Assembly (NCBI GenBank): GCA_905183005.1
Contig: CAJJDO010000034.1
Coordinates: 202,060 to 266,059 of the forward strand
Direction of reading: 5' to 3'
DNA length: 64,000 nucleotides
From: Paramecium pentaurelia
Taxonomy: Eukaryota > Ciliophora > Oligohymenophorea > Peniculida > Parameciidae
The notes beneath the pieces were generated by a model that worked only from the letters and a program-made list of their open reading frames with translations, searched no databases and was not told the origin of the DNA. Below are positions 1 to 11,805 of the stretch, in pieces (positions within the stretch are counted from its first letter, which is position 1; each line of letters begins with the position of its first letter). Made by a program: the position numbers and the translations under genes.

Positions 1-2
1 GC

Positions 3-224
3 AAGAGACATGGGTATGGAAAATATCAAGGGATAAATTAATAGTATGAAGGAGAGTTTTAGAATGATTAATATTAAGGATACGGAAATTTGAGCATTGG
101 AGATAAGATAATTTCAGGATAATTTGTTAAAGGTAAAATGGATGGAGAAATGAATGTTATAATTGGCAAAAAGAAAAGGAGAGGAATTTGGAGAGATGGA
201 GTGTTTGAGAAGTGGATTAATTGA
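3..224 (+). CDS. MORN-repeat protein, C-terminal end (partial)
   Basis: Reading frame 3 is open from the window edge to TGA at 222-224 with TAA/TAG as Gln. The peptide has MORN-type units (HGYGKYQG, then QYEGEFQNDQYQGYGNL and a weaker GQFVKGKMDGE), i.e. the Y-x-G...G-x-G pattern. MORN proteins usually tether proteins to membranes or the cytoskeleton; in ciliates many are ciliary or cortical. The start and most of the protein lie outside the window, so no specific role can be assigned. Nothing looks broken in the visible part. Confidence 0.7.
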
Positions 225-531
225 AATTGTTTATATTTAATATGGATATAAAACTAATTCAACTTAAAATTATCAGAATAAATTTATAATACATTCTTTT
301 AACCAAAACTTCATCTAAAAGAATCAAATATAATATATATAATATTCAATAACAATATAAAAATTAGAATTTTTTAGAGAATAATATCAATTATTTTCAA
401 AATAGAATATTGCAATATTGTTTCAAATTTTAACTGAACCATTAATAATATACACAGAAATAAATTAAGATATCAAAATATTAAATTTCTAATAATAATA
501 TGATGTATATAGATTTAACTTAATTATGGCA
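225..531. other. AT-rich gap between genes
   Basis: Intergenic stretch between the MORN gene stop and the converging stop of the IST1 gene. No open frame with coding character was seen on either strand. Confidence 0.5.
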
Positions 532-2012
532 TCATAAAGCTTTATCAAGATCTCTTAATCTTGCTTCCAAATCATCAAGAGCTTGGGAGTTTGGATTGTT
601 ATTCTTTTATTATTGACCAGAAAATTATTGTGGTGGTATTACTGGCTGAACCTATGGTTAAAATGGTTATTAAGGATTTTAATATTACTATGGAACTTTC
701 ATACTTTAGCTAGCCATTATTTGAGGGCCTTAAAATTAAAAATAATAAAATACCTTAATTTAAACAGGAATATGGATTTGAAGACCCATTTGCTTAACCA
801 TTACCTCCAGTTGTTCCAAGACCTCCAGCAGGAGGATTCCCAAATTAATTACTTGATTAATTATATAAGCCATTTTATTAAGGTTAAGTTCCAAAACCTC
901 CTTATGCTCCAAAGTTTCCTTAAGTTTAATTACCAAAACCTCCTGGTTATGATTAACCAAATCCTCCTGGTTATGATTAACCAAATCCTCCTGTACCTGG
1001 ATTTCCAAAACCTCCTTAAGGTGGGTTTCCAAAACCACCAATAGGTGGTTGACCAAAGCCTCCTTGAGGTGGATTTCCAAAACCTCCAGTAGGTGGTTAA
1101 CCAAAACCTCCAGTAGGTGGTTGACCAAAACCTCCAATAGGTGGTTAACCAAAACCTCCTTAAGGTGGATTTCCAAAACCTCCAATTGGTGGTTAACCAA
1201 AGCCTCCTTGTGTTCCAAAATCTCCAAATCCTTGATTACCTGGCTATGAGAATGATTCTGGATGAGAACCAAAAGGTACTCCAAATCCTTAATTTGAATA
1301 TGGCATAAATTATTATTATCCTAATGCTTATTAATCAACTAAAATGCCTCCTTGAGCAGGTTTTAAAATTTTTGAGCTAAATTAATGTCCTGAAGCATTT
1401 AATTGTTCTTCACTGAATCCATATTTTTCTGCAAATTTTAATGCAAATTCATTGACTTCGTATGCATCAGGTAAAGGAGTTTTATAGAGTTTTTTCAAAT
1501 CTTGATCGACATTGATTAATTTATTAGTGTCATTGAAGCCAGGTCCAAAATAGTATATCATAAGATCTTTAAATTCCATTACTTATTCTAAGTTCAAATT
1601 ATCTGCTGCAAAGAGGATACTTTCTATATATGGCATAAGATCTGCTATTTTAGAATGATCTCCTCCACATCTAAAGATTCTTATTGATTAATCTTTAACA
1701 ATATCACAATATCTAAGTTAATGTGAGATTAGTATACCTTAGTACTATGTTGCATGTCTCAATGAATCGAACATCTTGAACTAGTTGTTGAAATTTTTGA
1801 TACTCTTCAACCATTACTCTAGATGGACTACGTAACATTTCATTTAAAGCTTTCTCTTTCATTAATGCTTAATTAGTTCTTCTATCTCTATTCAATTCCA
1901 CATAGCCTTTAACCTAAAATTATGGAAAAAGACATACTTTTAAGCAAGCAATTTCAATTTAAAATTGAGTAATCTATTTAGTTTGAGGTGCTTTTTGTTA
2001 TTAAGTTCCCAT
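532..2012 (-). CDS. IST1: IST1-type ESCRT-III regulator with GGFG repeat tail
   Basis: IST1 proteins bind the AAA ATPase Vps4 and CHMP1 and regulate ESCRT-III in multivesicular body sorting and membrane scission. Start ATG 2012-2010, stop TGA 534-532; three introns of 24, 25 and 25 nt give 468 aa. Residues ~20-190 form the IST1 (DUF292) helical domain, with the typical stretches RDRRTNQALMKEKALNEM, FIETCNIVLRYCDIV and SLPDAYEVNEFA-like PLPDAYEVNEFALKFAEKYG. A Gly/Phe/Pro/Gln repeat tail follows. The last residues, DDLEARLRDLD, fit the MIM1 consensus (D/E)xxLxxRLxxL that docks on MIT domains, as in human IST1. The repeat tail is unusually regular. The family call is firm. Confidence 0.88.
945..1207 (-). 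repeat. 24-bp coding minisatellite (GGFG[Q/N]PP[I/T/Q])
   Basis: Inside the IST1 gene about eight to ten imperfect tandem copies of a 24-bp unit encode the octapeptide GGFGQPPI and variants. The units between about 1010 and 1207 are the most regular; those near 945-1009 degenerate to a shorter GGFGQSQP form. The period is a multiple of three, so unit gain or loss keeps the frame. Confidence 0.85.
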
Positions 2013-2833
2013 GAATATGGATTTATTTTGTTTAAAATATTAATATTATCATTTAATCATTCAATATTTTAATTAAAACAGTATGTTTCCATATTTATTT
2101 TAAAATGTATAACAGTATATAAACATGTAGAAAGTTCCATACTCTAAAAGAAAAATAATAATTATTTTGATTTTAAGTAATCAAACTTAATTTAATAATA
2201 GAAACCAGAACCAAAGCAAGAGGAAATCATATATTATTTATAAATTTCATTGAGATAAAGAATCTCAATTTTCATTAAAATAGAATCTATTTTGATGATA
2301 TTTGAAATGAAACTCTATATTAGGTATATATATTATGCATGTTAATAAATTTATTAGATTTGGTATAAAATTATCCAATCATAATAAAAAATCTTCAATT
2401 TTATCGAGGATTAAATGGAATAAAGATACACTATAATCTATAAAATAAAAATAATCATATTAAATATAGATGATTGTTAAATAACCTAGATTGAAACGAA
2501 AAAAAAATATCATAATTTATATAATACTTGATATAGATACCTAATCTAAAGATAATTCTAAAATATTGGATTGGATGAAAGTTTAAAGATAAAACTATTT
2601 TAGATTGAAATCATTTTCTAAATTTACAAAATAGAATAATTAATTCAAGTATAAAATACTTTAATGAAATTAATTAATAATTATTTTACAAAAAAAGAAT
2701 GATAAAATTTAATTAGAGAGATATATAAATATAATTAATGGTTTTTTGTTTTTGATCCTTAAAATAGTAATTTAGAATATATATAATTGTGTGTGTAATT
2801 ATAAGTTAATCAATTAAAATTTAGATTATAGAG
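2013..2833. other. Gene-free AT-rich region (divergent promoters)
   Basis: Lies between the divergent starts of the IST1 and RBR genes, so it should carry both promoters. I found no convincing ORF, RNA gene or repeat in it. Confidence 0.45.
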
Positions 2834-4154
2834 ATGGATTTTAATACTTTAATAGGCTATGAATTTGATTAAGAAATATAATAAGAGTTTTTTAATTAGG
2901 TAATTTTTTTAAGGGATAATGTAGAATAAATAATATAATTAATTTTATACCTTAAAAATTTCACATTAAGAAATTAATCAGATTTATTAATATATTTATA
3001 TATATATGAGCATTTATTAGAAATTAAGATCTGCTTCAAATGAATTTTTGAGAGATTTAAAGATAAATGATAATCATTAATCTTTTGTTATAGGAATGGT
3101 TTGTGGATATTTTTTATAAAATAATTCAGATTGCTCGATTATAGCATTAAAAGATTAAATTAAAGCTGTTCAAGAAATGATTACAAATGGATTAGTTAAA
3201 GGAAATTATTTTGATGATTTTGCACAATCTCTAATAAGCAATCTTGAAAAACCTAGAAATTATAATTTCTAATAATAAGATGGTGGTGGTGGTACACCTG
3301 TTTTGTAAAATGAAGATTAAGATTAAAAATAAAAATATTAATATGAAGATCCAAATGAAGAGGCTACAATGGCATTAATAAAGAAATTACAAGAGGAAGA
3401 TTAGAAATTTGCATAAAAAAAATAAATAGAAATTGAATAAGTGGATTGTCCTATTTGTTTTTCAAATCTTATGGAAGAAGATGTAATACCATTAGAATCT
3501 TGTGTTCATATTTTCCATATAAATTGTCTAAAAGAATTATTATTATAGTGTATAAAAGAGAAGAGGAATTAAATAACATGTCCTGAATAGAAATGTGGAA
3601 AAGATATTGCTATAAATGATATATCACATATTATAGGAAAAGAGAAGAAGGATGAATATCTTAATTATACACTTAATAAATTTGTTGATGATCATGGTGC
3701 TGATATGTCTTGGTGTCCAACTCCTGATTGTTAATATGCTTTTGTATTAGGAGATGAAGATGATAATAATCAATTTGAATGTCCATTATGTAAAAAATCA
3801 TATTGTTTGAATTGCAGAGTCACTTTTCATAAAGGATAAACTTGTAAAGAGTATTCAATTACAAATACAAGAGATTAAAATGATGAGAAATTTGAAAAGT
3901 TTGTTAAAGGTCATAAATTTAAGATGTGTACAAAATGTAAATTCTGGGTTGAAAAGAATTAAGGATGTAATCATATGACATGTAGATGTGGATATTAATT
4001 TTGTTATGTTTGTGGAGGAAAATATTTATAATGCGAATGTGTTGAAAAATAAAAATAATAATAATAGGAATTTTTAAGAAAATCATAATTAGCCATTTAA
4101 TAACAAAGATAATTAAAAAAACAATCAAAAAAATCTAGTAAAGGTAGAAGATGA
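2834..4154 (+). CDS. RBR-type E3 ubiquitin ligase
   Basis: RING-between-RING ligases take ubiquitin from an E2 onto a catalytic Cys in RING2 and then to substrate. ATG 2834, TGA 4152-4154, one 25-nt intron after codon 22; 431 aa. An acidic/Gln-rich N-terminal half precedes RING1 (CPICFSNLM...CVHIFHINCL...CPEQKCG), the IBR (SWCPTPDC...CPLCKKSYCLNC...HKGQTC) and RING2 (CTKCKFWVEKNQGCNHMTC...CGYQFCYVCGG). The Cys of NQGCNHM sits at the position of the catalytic Cys of HHARI-type ligases. A Gln/Lys-rich tail ends the protein. The RBR family is clear; the subfamily is not. Confidence 0.92.
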
Positions 4155-4911
4155 TTAACTCAATTTAAAATTAACAAATCATTTAATCTGATCTCTATAG
4201 TATAAATCCAATTTCATTATGATAAATTCCAAATCTTAGTATTATCTATTATTTCTCTAAGACGAATAGATTATGATTTTAGGTTCTTTTAGTATATTTA
4301 TATAATTATTATTTTCAAATATAATATAATAATATAATAATAACTAAAACAAAATGCATACTCTAATATTTAGAAATGAAAATTGATGATTGAAGAATGC
4401 ATTAAATCTATTCATAGATATAATTTAAAATATATAGCTAACAATAGAATTAACTTAATATTAAAGATAAATTAATAATAAAATAATGATTTAATTTATA
4501 AGACATAAATGAAAATAACTAAGCAATAATCTAGTAATTCCAAAAATTAAAATTTTTAATACTATATTTAATTTAAAACTTATTGGAATTAATAATTATT
4601 CTGATTCATAATATGTGAAATATGATTTTATAAGATATCCAAAAGAATATAAGAATTAATATATTAAAGATTTTACTAAATAACATGAAAATACATAATT
4701 CTATTTATATAAACATATTGAATTTATTATTATTGAATCTTGATAGTAAAATATATTTATATATAAAATAAAGTCTGAGATATAAAATCTACATTGATAT
4801 CAATACCTCAATAAGATTAAAGTTATTTAAAATGTCATATTATTTCAATACAGAGTATGAATATCATTGTTTATTAAAATTTAAATTAATTTATTTATTA
4901 TCTTACTACAA
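4155..4911. other. Gene-free AT-rich region
   Basis: About 750 bp between two genes on the same strand. Frames are interrupted by TGA and lack coding character on both strands. It probably holds the 3' end of the RBR gene and the promoter of the channel gene. Confidence 0.4.
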
Positions 4912-7900
4912 ATGAAACAACCAGTCTCACTTTTCGCTTAAAATTCTTTTTCAAGAAAAATAAATTAAGAAGATGTTCAAGAAATTTAAGATAGATCAGG
5001 TTTTGAAATTTTAAATATGGATGGTTAAAAGAGAAGAAGAGATAAACTATCTCCAGTTGCTCGATCAAATTCTGGACATCATGAATAACTTATTTTATAA
5101 TACCATAATCCATAATAACTCATTACTCCTAAAAATGAGAACATTACTGAAAGACTTTAAACATTTGCTTAGACAGAGTAATTCAAATAATCAAAATCAT
5201 TTCGAAAATTGATTGTTTATTTTCATCAAAAAGACTTTATAAAAATACTATTGGCTCCATACAAATTAACAACATCTTTTACTCTAAAACATTTCAATTT
5301 AGTCAATGATTTAGGAGCCTCTTTTAAATATTAAGTTGGCAGATTTAATGAAAATTAAAAGAGTTTGATTCATTAATATATCTCTCTTATTGATATAAGA
5401 ATTCAATTAAGATTAAAATTTAGAACAATAAAAACAAAATGCAAACATTACTTACAACATATTCATAATTAAATTCCATTAATTGAACCAATGAGTAATC
5501 TAAAATTTTGTTGGGATTTGATGTGCTTTGGTATTAGAATATATTTAATTGTGGTAATACCAATATTGATGGCATTCCACAATTAAAACTTCATTGATAA
5601 ACAATAAATTCCGTTAATTTTATTTTCTATTGCTTTAATTTATGATATTATTTTAAGAGCATTTACTGTAACATATGATTAAGGATTACCTGTAAGAGAT
5701 AGATATTTATTATATAAAAAATAACTAAACTTTTCAACATTATTGGAATTATTTAGTTTTATTTATACAATAATAATATGTTTATAATCAGATAACATTA
5801 TTGATAAAAATATAATTGGAGATGGTTGGCCAAAATTTATATTAGTTTTATTATATATATAAGTGGCCAATATATTAAAGTTTATAGATATTTCTTAATA
5901 CTCTTTCAAACTCAGTAGAATGTCAACATCAATTGTAGAATTAATTAAATTAATAACATTAATACTTTTAGTTTAACATGTATTCAGTTGTGTATGGCTT
6001 GTTTTTGGTATTTAATGTTAGGATACATAATAATAGTCTTGGTTAGATAAATTTGAACATGATTAATGGTCATATTAATTTCTATAATCCTTTTATTTTA
6101 TTTGTGTTACTACATTTACAGTAGGATATGGTGATTTGACACCAAAAAGTAATAATATTTCTATATTTTAGATCCACCTGAATAAATTTTTACTATTTTT
6201 TATATGTTTTTATGTATGTTATTATTTTCATACACTGTAAATACTATAGGAAGTATACTTACATAAATAAAAGAAAGTAGTGATAAAATAAAAACTAAAC
6301 TTACAGCCATTAATTAATATATGCACAATAAATAAATTAGTCCAACATTATAATTTAAGTAAAATAAATTAAATATTATAGAGTTCGAGAATAATTGTAT
6401 TTTTATCTTAAATAAGAAGTTGTTTAATAAGTAAATGAATAATCAGAAATTATATCAATGCTTCCAGAAGAATTATAACATAGTTTAAGGATAGAAGCTG
6501 CAAAATCTTTAATAAATAAATGCCCTTTTTTTAGTGAGAACTTTTCAAATGAAATATTGAATTAACTATTGGAAGAAGTCAATTTCTAAATATTTTAACC
6601 AGGAGCAACAATTTAATCAAAAGATGAATTCTTCATTCATATAATTGAATAAGGATAAGTTGAAGTTTTGTATAAAAAAGTATTATTATTATAAATATTA
6701 TTATTAGAAAATTATATAAACACTTGAAAGATTTGATTATTTTGGACTTGAAGAATTTGTTAATTAATAATACAATCCAAATTTTATATACAAAAGCAAT
6801 GCTTTTACTAGTGTACTTTCTATTCCATATACTTATTTTCATAAAATATTATCTCAAAATGATTTAGAAAACTAAAAATTTCATAATCTACTAACATCCT
6901 AATCTTGTATATCAAAATTTTGTTTTATTTGTAAAAACAAAAGGCATTCAACCTAGTGCTGTTCTTTAGTTCATTTTATACCAAATAGAGAGGTAGTCTT
7001 AAAAAGATACCTTTATAGAAAAAAATAAAAAAAAAGAATCAAGTAAGAGAGAAGAATTAGATAGTTATCAATAAATGAAATGAATTTAATAGATGGATAA
7101 AATTAAATTAAATAAATTTAATTTAAAAATGCATGTTATAATTAAAAAATGATAGAATCAACTGTTAATAAATTTTAAATTGAAAATCAAATTGCTTTAG
7201 AAACACTATTTCCTACAATTGAATAACCAATAAGTGTGGATAGTTAAAGTGAATCTGAAAATGATGATCCTGATGAAATTAAAGATTAGAGTTTTTCATA
7301 ATAAAATCAGAATTCAAGAAGAGGTAGTAAATAAATTCCTTGTATTTCTTCTAAAAATTTATTTTAATATTAAATTTTAGATAAAATTAAGAAAGAAAGA
7401 TAGAATAGGTTAATCTAACCTTTATAACCATAATTCTTAATGTCTTAATATGGATAACTTAATGTAAATCCTAATCCTAATCCTAATCCCAATATTAATA
7501 TTAATACTAATACAAAGTAATAACTTAAAAAACTTCTATTATCTAAACCTGGCCAACCTGATTATGATGAATAAATAACATAAATTCAAGAATTAAACTT
7601 TTTTAATGATTTAAGATAGAAAATGAATAATTTACTTTTATTTCCAAAAACAGAATAAGAATAAATTGAATTTTTATATAAAAAAATTTTAAATTTGAAA
7701 GAAGATTTAAGTGAAATGTCAGATTTTGAAATATTAAAAAATTATGAAGTCTTTAATAGATAATGGAATGCTGACTAAGTAGTTAAGAAATTAGTTTAAA
7801 AATAAAAAAAATTTAGAGGATTTAAAAAACTTAAAAGATTTTTGTTATTCCCATTTCTTTATGTAAATAAATATCTGGACAAAAAGGATTAAGGTGATCT

Positions 7901-8126
7901 ATTTAAGCCAACTGAAAAACCAAAAAAGAAAAGTAAGCATTAAATTTATAATTAGGACCTACAAGACCAAAAGTAATTAAAAAAACCAGGGTTAGTCCTA
8001 AAATATGAAAATTATTTGTATACCAATCTATTTCATATTAAATATGATAATTAATAGTTTATACTCCAAAAATAGAGATTTGAATATTTTTTTAATTTCA
8101 AAATTATTTCTCCTTCTTATGCTTGA
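4912..8126 (+). CDS. Six-transmembrane K+ channel with C-terminal cNMP-like domain
   Basis: Voltage/cyclic-nucleotide-family potassium channel of the plasma or ciliary membrane. ATG 4912, TGA 8124-8126; introns of 23, 23 and 28 nt give 1046 aa. A soluble N-terminus of ~200 aa precedes six hydrophobic segments. The selectivity filter TTFTVGYGDLTP is near 6115-6145, and S6 follows the first intron (FTIFYMFLCMLLFSYTVNTIG). S4 is poor in basic residues. Downstream are a C-linker and a domain resembling a cyclic-nucleotide fold (FQPGATIQSKDEFF..IIEQGQVEVLYKK, YFGLEEF), but without the Arg that contacts the cyclic phosphate. A CCHC-like C-x2-C-x4-H-x4-C knuckle follows at 6921-6963, then a long Gln/Asn-rich tail. 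The 3' end could extend further; see the overlapping ORF 8044-8487. Confidence 0.88.
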
Positions 8127-8487
8127 TCCACTTTTTTTGAAACTATTTATTTTTGTCTAGTAATTTCAATATTTTTGTTTTATTAGCTAAAAAGGATCCA
8201 TATTATTTTGTTAAAAAATCTTATTAAAGAAGAATTATAGTGATTATCAGAATTAGAATTATTCAATTTCTTTATTTGATATGAAATAGATAATGAATAA
8301 ACGTATGAAAATTTTGAAGACTTTCTTAAACAAAGAAAAAAATGATTATAAATTAGTTACAAAAAATATGTTAGAAATCATTTTTAATTCATAAATTAAA
8401 ATTAATTAATCACTCTAGTTAGTTTTCTCATTTTTTTTATAAATTAAAGGATTACTTTTTTAAGCATTTTAAAAAGTGAGATATTGA
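8044..8487 (+). CDS. Overlapping open frame at the channel 3' end, status uncertain
   Basis: An uninterrupted 148-codon frame (ATG 8044, TGA 8485-8487) starts inside the last part of the channel gene in the +1 frame and runs into the antisense of the next kinase gene's last exon. Its second half (from about 8230) looks protein-like, with a Lys-rich amphipathic stretch such as MKQIMNKRMKILKTFL. It may be the true C-terminus of the channel reached through an intron I could not place, a short separate gene, or chance. I cannot decide from sequence alone. Confidence 0.25.
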
Positions 8488-10572
8488 CTCTAAATTAGGT
8501 CTTTCTTCTTTTTGAGGTAAAAGACCTAATTTATTAATTATAATACATTTAAAAATTAAGATATTCAAATTTAATAATATTAATCTAGGACCATTGTGGG
8601 CATTTAAACCTTTTGAATCATCTAATCTAAGATCAAAGTCTTTAAAAAATGATAAGTATTTTTCTTTATTTAGAATAGGCTTATTATTTAAATAATTATT
8701 TTACTATTGGTAGTTTTCCAAATATTAATTCATAGGCTAGAGTACCAAAAGAATACACATCTGCTTTTTCTGATAAAAATTAAGTTTTATGTTTTAGAAG
8801 TTCTGGTGCACCATAGGGTACCGAGAATTTGATGCAATCTCTTTGTAATTGATAATTAGGATGATAAGCTTCACCAAAATCACAAATTTTAGCATTACCA
8901 TTTTTACTTATCTTAACATTATATTATAATTAATACCAAAATATTATCTGCCTTTATGTCTAAATGTAAAATATTCTGCTAATGTAAATGTAAAATACCT
9001 TCAGCTATCTATGTTAATATTTACAATTTTCTTCTTAATGAAATGACAAATTAATATTTTTTTATATAATCTCTTAAACTTTTGAAATGATAATACTTTA
9101 ATAAGTAATAATTATAAATATTTTCTTTTATGTAAATCTAAGCAATATATTTTGAATAACTTTTTGATAAAAATCTATTTATAAATTCGATTTCCTTTCT
9201 TAATTTATTACTTGATTAATTTTTAACAGCTAATTCTAATGTTTTATTATTTTCAATGTTTAAACTAACTTTATAAATTTTATGAAATCCACCTTAATCT
9301 ACCAAATTTGTTTCATTTAATCCAGAAATTTTGTTATTAATTTCATAGACTAATTTTTCTACTTAATTTTTTTTTTTTTTAGATTTTTTATCCAAAGAAC
9401 ACATTTAATAACAATTACCTAAATCTTATACAGAACTTTAAAACTATTAATTAATTTATTATGATTTTTTAGAAAATTCTTTTTCAAATTCATTATCTAA
9501 TTCAGGGTTGATCTAACCTTATGAATTGTCATTATCCTCTCTTGCTAATATTATTGAATTAGTAAAATTTTCTTAATTAGATTATTTTTTCGAATACTAA
9601 GATATTCTAAAATATTAATCATTAAAATTAGTATTACAAAATTACATTTTGTATTTTAATGGGAAAATGAATTAATTAACTATTATATGAAATCGTTTGA
9701 TTGCATTTTCAATTATACTCTGAATTTGAGTTATTTTTTTTGTAAGTTTCAATTATTTAATTTCATAAATAATCTATGACACTTAACTTAAATAAACAAA
9801 AGATCCTATTTTCAATTAAAAATTTTGATTTAAGCATATATTATTTATAGTAAATGTTTAGTCTTTTTTAAATAAATTAAATACCTTATATAACAAGTGA
9901 ATTCGATTAATTCACTAATATGCTCATTTAAATATAGATTATATCGTCACTATCATTTTTAGAGGCTAATATTAAATAATTTTAAATTTCTTTTGAATTT
10001 TCAAAAGATAAATCAATATTTGAGAAATCAGTCCTCCATTGACAAACCTTCGTATCGTTTTTTTTAATTGATAAGAAAAATTCCATTAATTTTTTAAAAT
10101 CATTTTTAATAATTTGGTATGTTTCCATTTACCTTGATTCATCTTATATTAAACTTGAATCATAATTCTATATAGATTATGATAATTCGGAAAAAGACCT
10201 TGATATTTGACTTGAATGTTATTCTTCTTGGTTTTCTATATCTTATTTAATATTTTGCTATTTATTATTTTCAATTTATTCATAAACTAATTTGATCTTT
10301 TGCTAGTTATCATTTTTAATTAATTCATGATCTTAATTAATATTTTGCTAGTTATTATTTTCAATTAATTCATGATTTTATTGGTTATTTTCTTCTATAT
10401 TATCTGTTTTTTGTGTATTAGTTTCAAAATTAGTTTCTTAATTCTCTTAAATTTCTTCTTGATATAACGATTTATATTTATCATCCAATTAATCAAGGAC
10501 ATCATTTAAATTGCAACCTTAATTAACGTAATCATTAGTTTTTTCTACTTTGCAATTTAATGGTTAATCCAT
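8428..10572 (-). CDS. Protein kinase-like protein, atypical
   Basis: ATG 10572-10570, TGA 8430-8428; introns of 22, 25 and 25 nt close the frame at 690 aa. The N-terminal ~250 aa are Asn/Gln/Glu-rich with an imperfect repeat around HELIENNNQQNINQD. A central region of unknown fold follows, then a C-terminal kinase domain (~residues 440-680): altered glycine loop (VDQGGFHKIYKV), LAVKN lysine, catalytic loop HLDIKADN, DFGEAY, APE-like GAPELL, ADVYSFG and a final ERPNLESI. The loop reads HLD rather than HRD and the first and third loop glycines are changed. Catalytic Asp, Lys and Asn are present, so it may be active but weak or differently regulated. Substrate unknown. Confidence 0.8.
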
Positions 10573-10759
10573 AAAAATTTAATAATAAAAAAAAATATTT
10601 TAATTTTAGAGTAAAATTTTTAATAAAATCTTTGATCAATTATTATCTTTTATTGAGAAAGGGAGATTATATAAATTAATTTTATATTTTTTCCTCTCTC
10701 AAATATAGAATTTCTTTAATAGTTTTTATGATAATAATAATATCTATGAATTTTTATAT

Positions 10760-11672
10760 TCAAATTATTTCCTCTTCTATAAAATGTACCTGATGATCTA
10801 ATATAGCTATACTATTTTCTTAGGTTTCTTGATTACTCTTTATAGATAAATAATGTTTATTGCTATGCTTTAAGAATTAAATATCAATTAATGAACCAAG
10901 TTTTTCTTAAAATAGTGTGACTTGTTTGTTTTAATCTATTCTAAAAATCTAAATTTTATTATAATTTAATTAGAATGCAAATAATTATCGACTTATCAAA
11001 TGAGCTTTAATGGCTTATTTGCTTATCTCTTAATCCCCAAATATTTTTTCAAAATATGGTTGTTCATTTAATAATTCTTTCTATTTTATTTAATAAACTT
11101 CATAATATTAATTTTCCTAATGAAAGAATTAATTTTTTACTTACATGTTCATCAAATCTTTTAAAAAGCATAACAATATATTCACCATCTTATATTATTT
11201 GCTTTAAAAATCCTTCAAATGGAACCCAAACCCATAGTAATTCATCAATATTATTAGCATTGTAAACTTTAATTTTACAATAGGAATCTCCTAAAATGAT
11301 AACTTTTTGATCATTAATTTCTAAATATTTAAAGCATTTAGGAATGGCAAGATTAGTTTAAATTGGTGTTTACTCTTTCGTAATTGATTATATTCCTTCC
11401 TATCCTAATTGAAATTACCACATGTCTCCATGTTTATCACAAACATAAACAGTATCATTGCTTTCATTAACAGTGATTCTCTTAACCTTTTTGAGAAGCT
11501 TTAGAGTGTAAGTCAATTAAAGGTTTTTATAAACTTTGACTGTCTTATCCAAACATGCCACAATAATAAAATCCTTATAAGTTATGACTTCTCTTCCCTT
11601 TATGTCTATGATTTCATTTTATAAATCTTTCTAAAAAACAGCAATATTATCAGACAATCTTAATCCGAACAT
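10760..11672 (-). CDS. WD40-like protein, possibly WDR4/Trm82-type
   Basis: ATG 11672-11670, TGA 10762-10760, one 28-nt intron; 294 aa. Several WD-like blades are visible in the first 180 aa, e.g. DFIIVACLDKTVKVYKN, RITVNESNDTVYVCDKHGD and KVIILGDSYCKIKVYN. The phrase CDKHGDMW resembles the ADKxGDVY signature of Trm82/WDR4, the non-catalytic partner of the enzyme that makes 7-methylguanosine at position 46 of tRNAs, and the length is in that range. The C-terminal 100 aa are divergent. WD40 fold is likely; the Trm82/WDR4 identity is only an inference from the motif. It is divergent from the MIR gene, with 133 bp between starts. Confidence 0.6.
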
Positions 11673-11805
11673 TAAATTTAATATACAATTTAATTATCAA
11701 ATTTAAAAAGAAAAAATATAAAAATTCTTATTTAAAATCTCTTAGTTTAGAGATACAAAATTTTGTATTTATTAGATAATTAAATTCTATATTATATTAA
11801 TAAAA

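Noticed and set aside
583..1044. Plus-strand 153-aa hydrophobic ORF
   Set aside because: Antisense shadow of the IST1 gene; composition follows the opposite strand and no start context or motif supports it.
945..1207. CRISPR-like regularly spaced repeats
   Set aside because: The units are directly adjacent, have no unique spacers and are in-frame coding repeats.
760..1284. Minus-strand ORF of LEVL/NHLL-type repeats
   Set aside because: It is a wrong-frame translation of the 24-bp repeat in the IST1 gene; the correct frame gives GGFG repeats, joins the IST1 domain and ends in the MIM1 motif.
7459..7515. CCTAAT/CTAATC tandem resembling a telomere repeat
   Set aside because: It encodes Asn-Pro/Asn-Ile/Asn-Thr codons inside the channel gene, is short, and differs from the Paramecium C4A2/C3A3 telomere.
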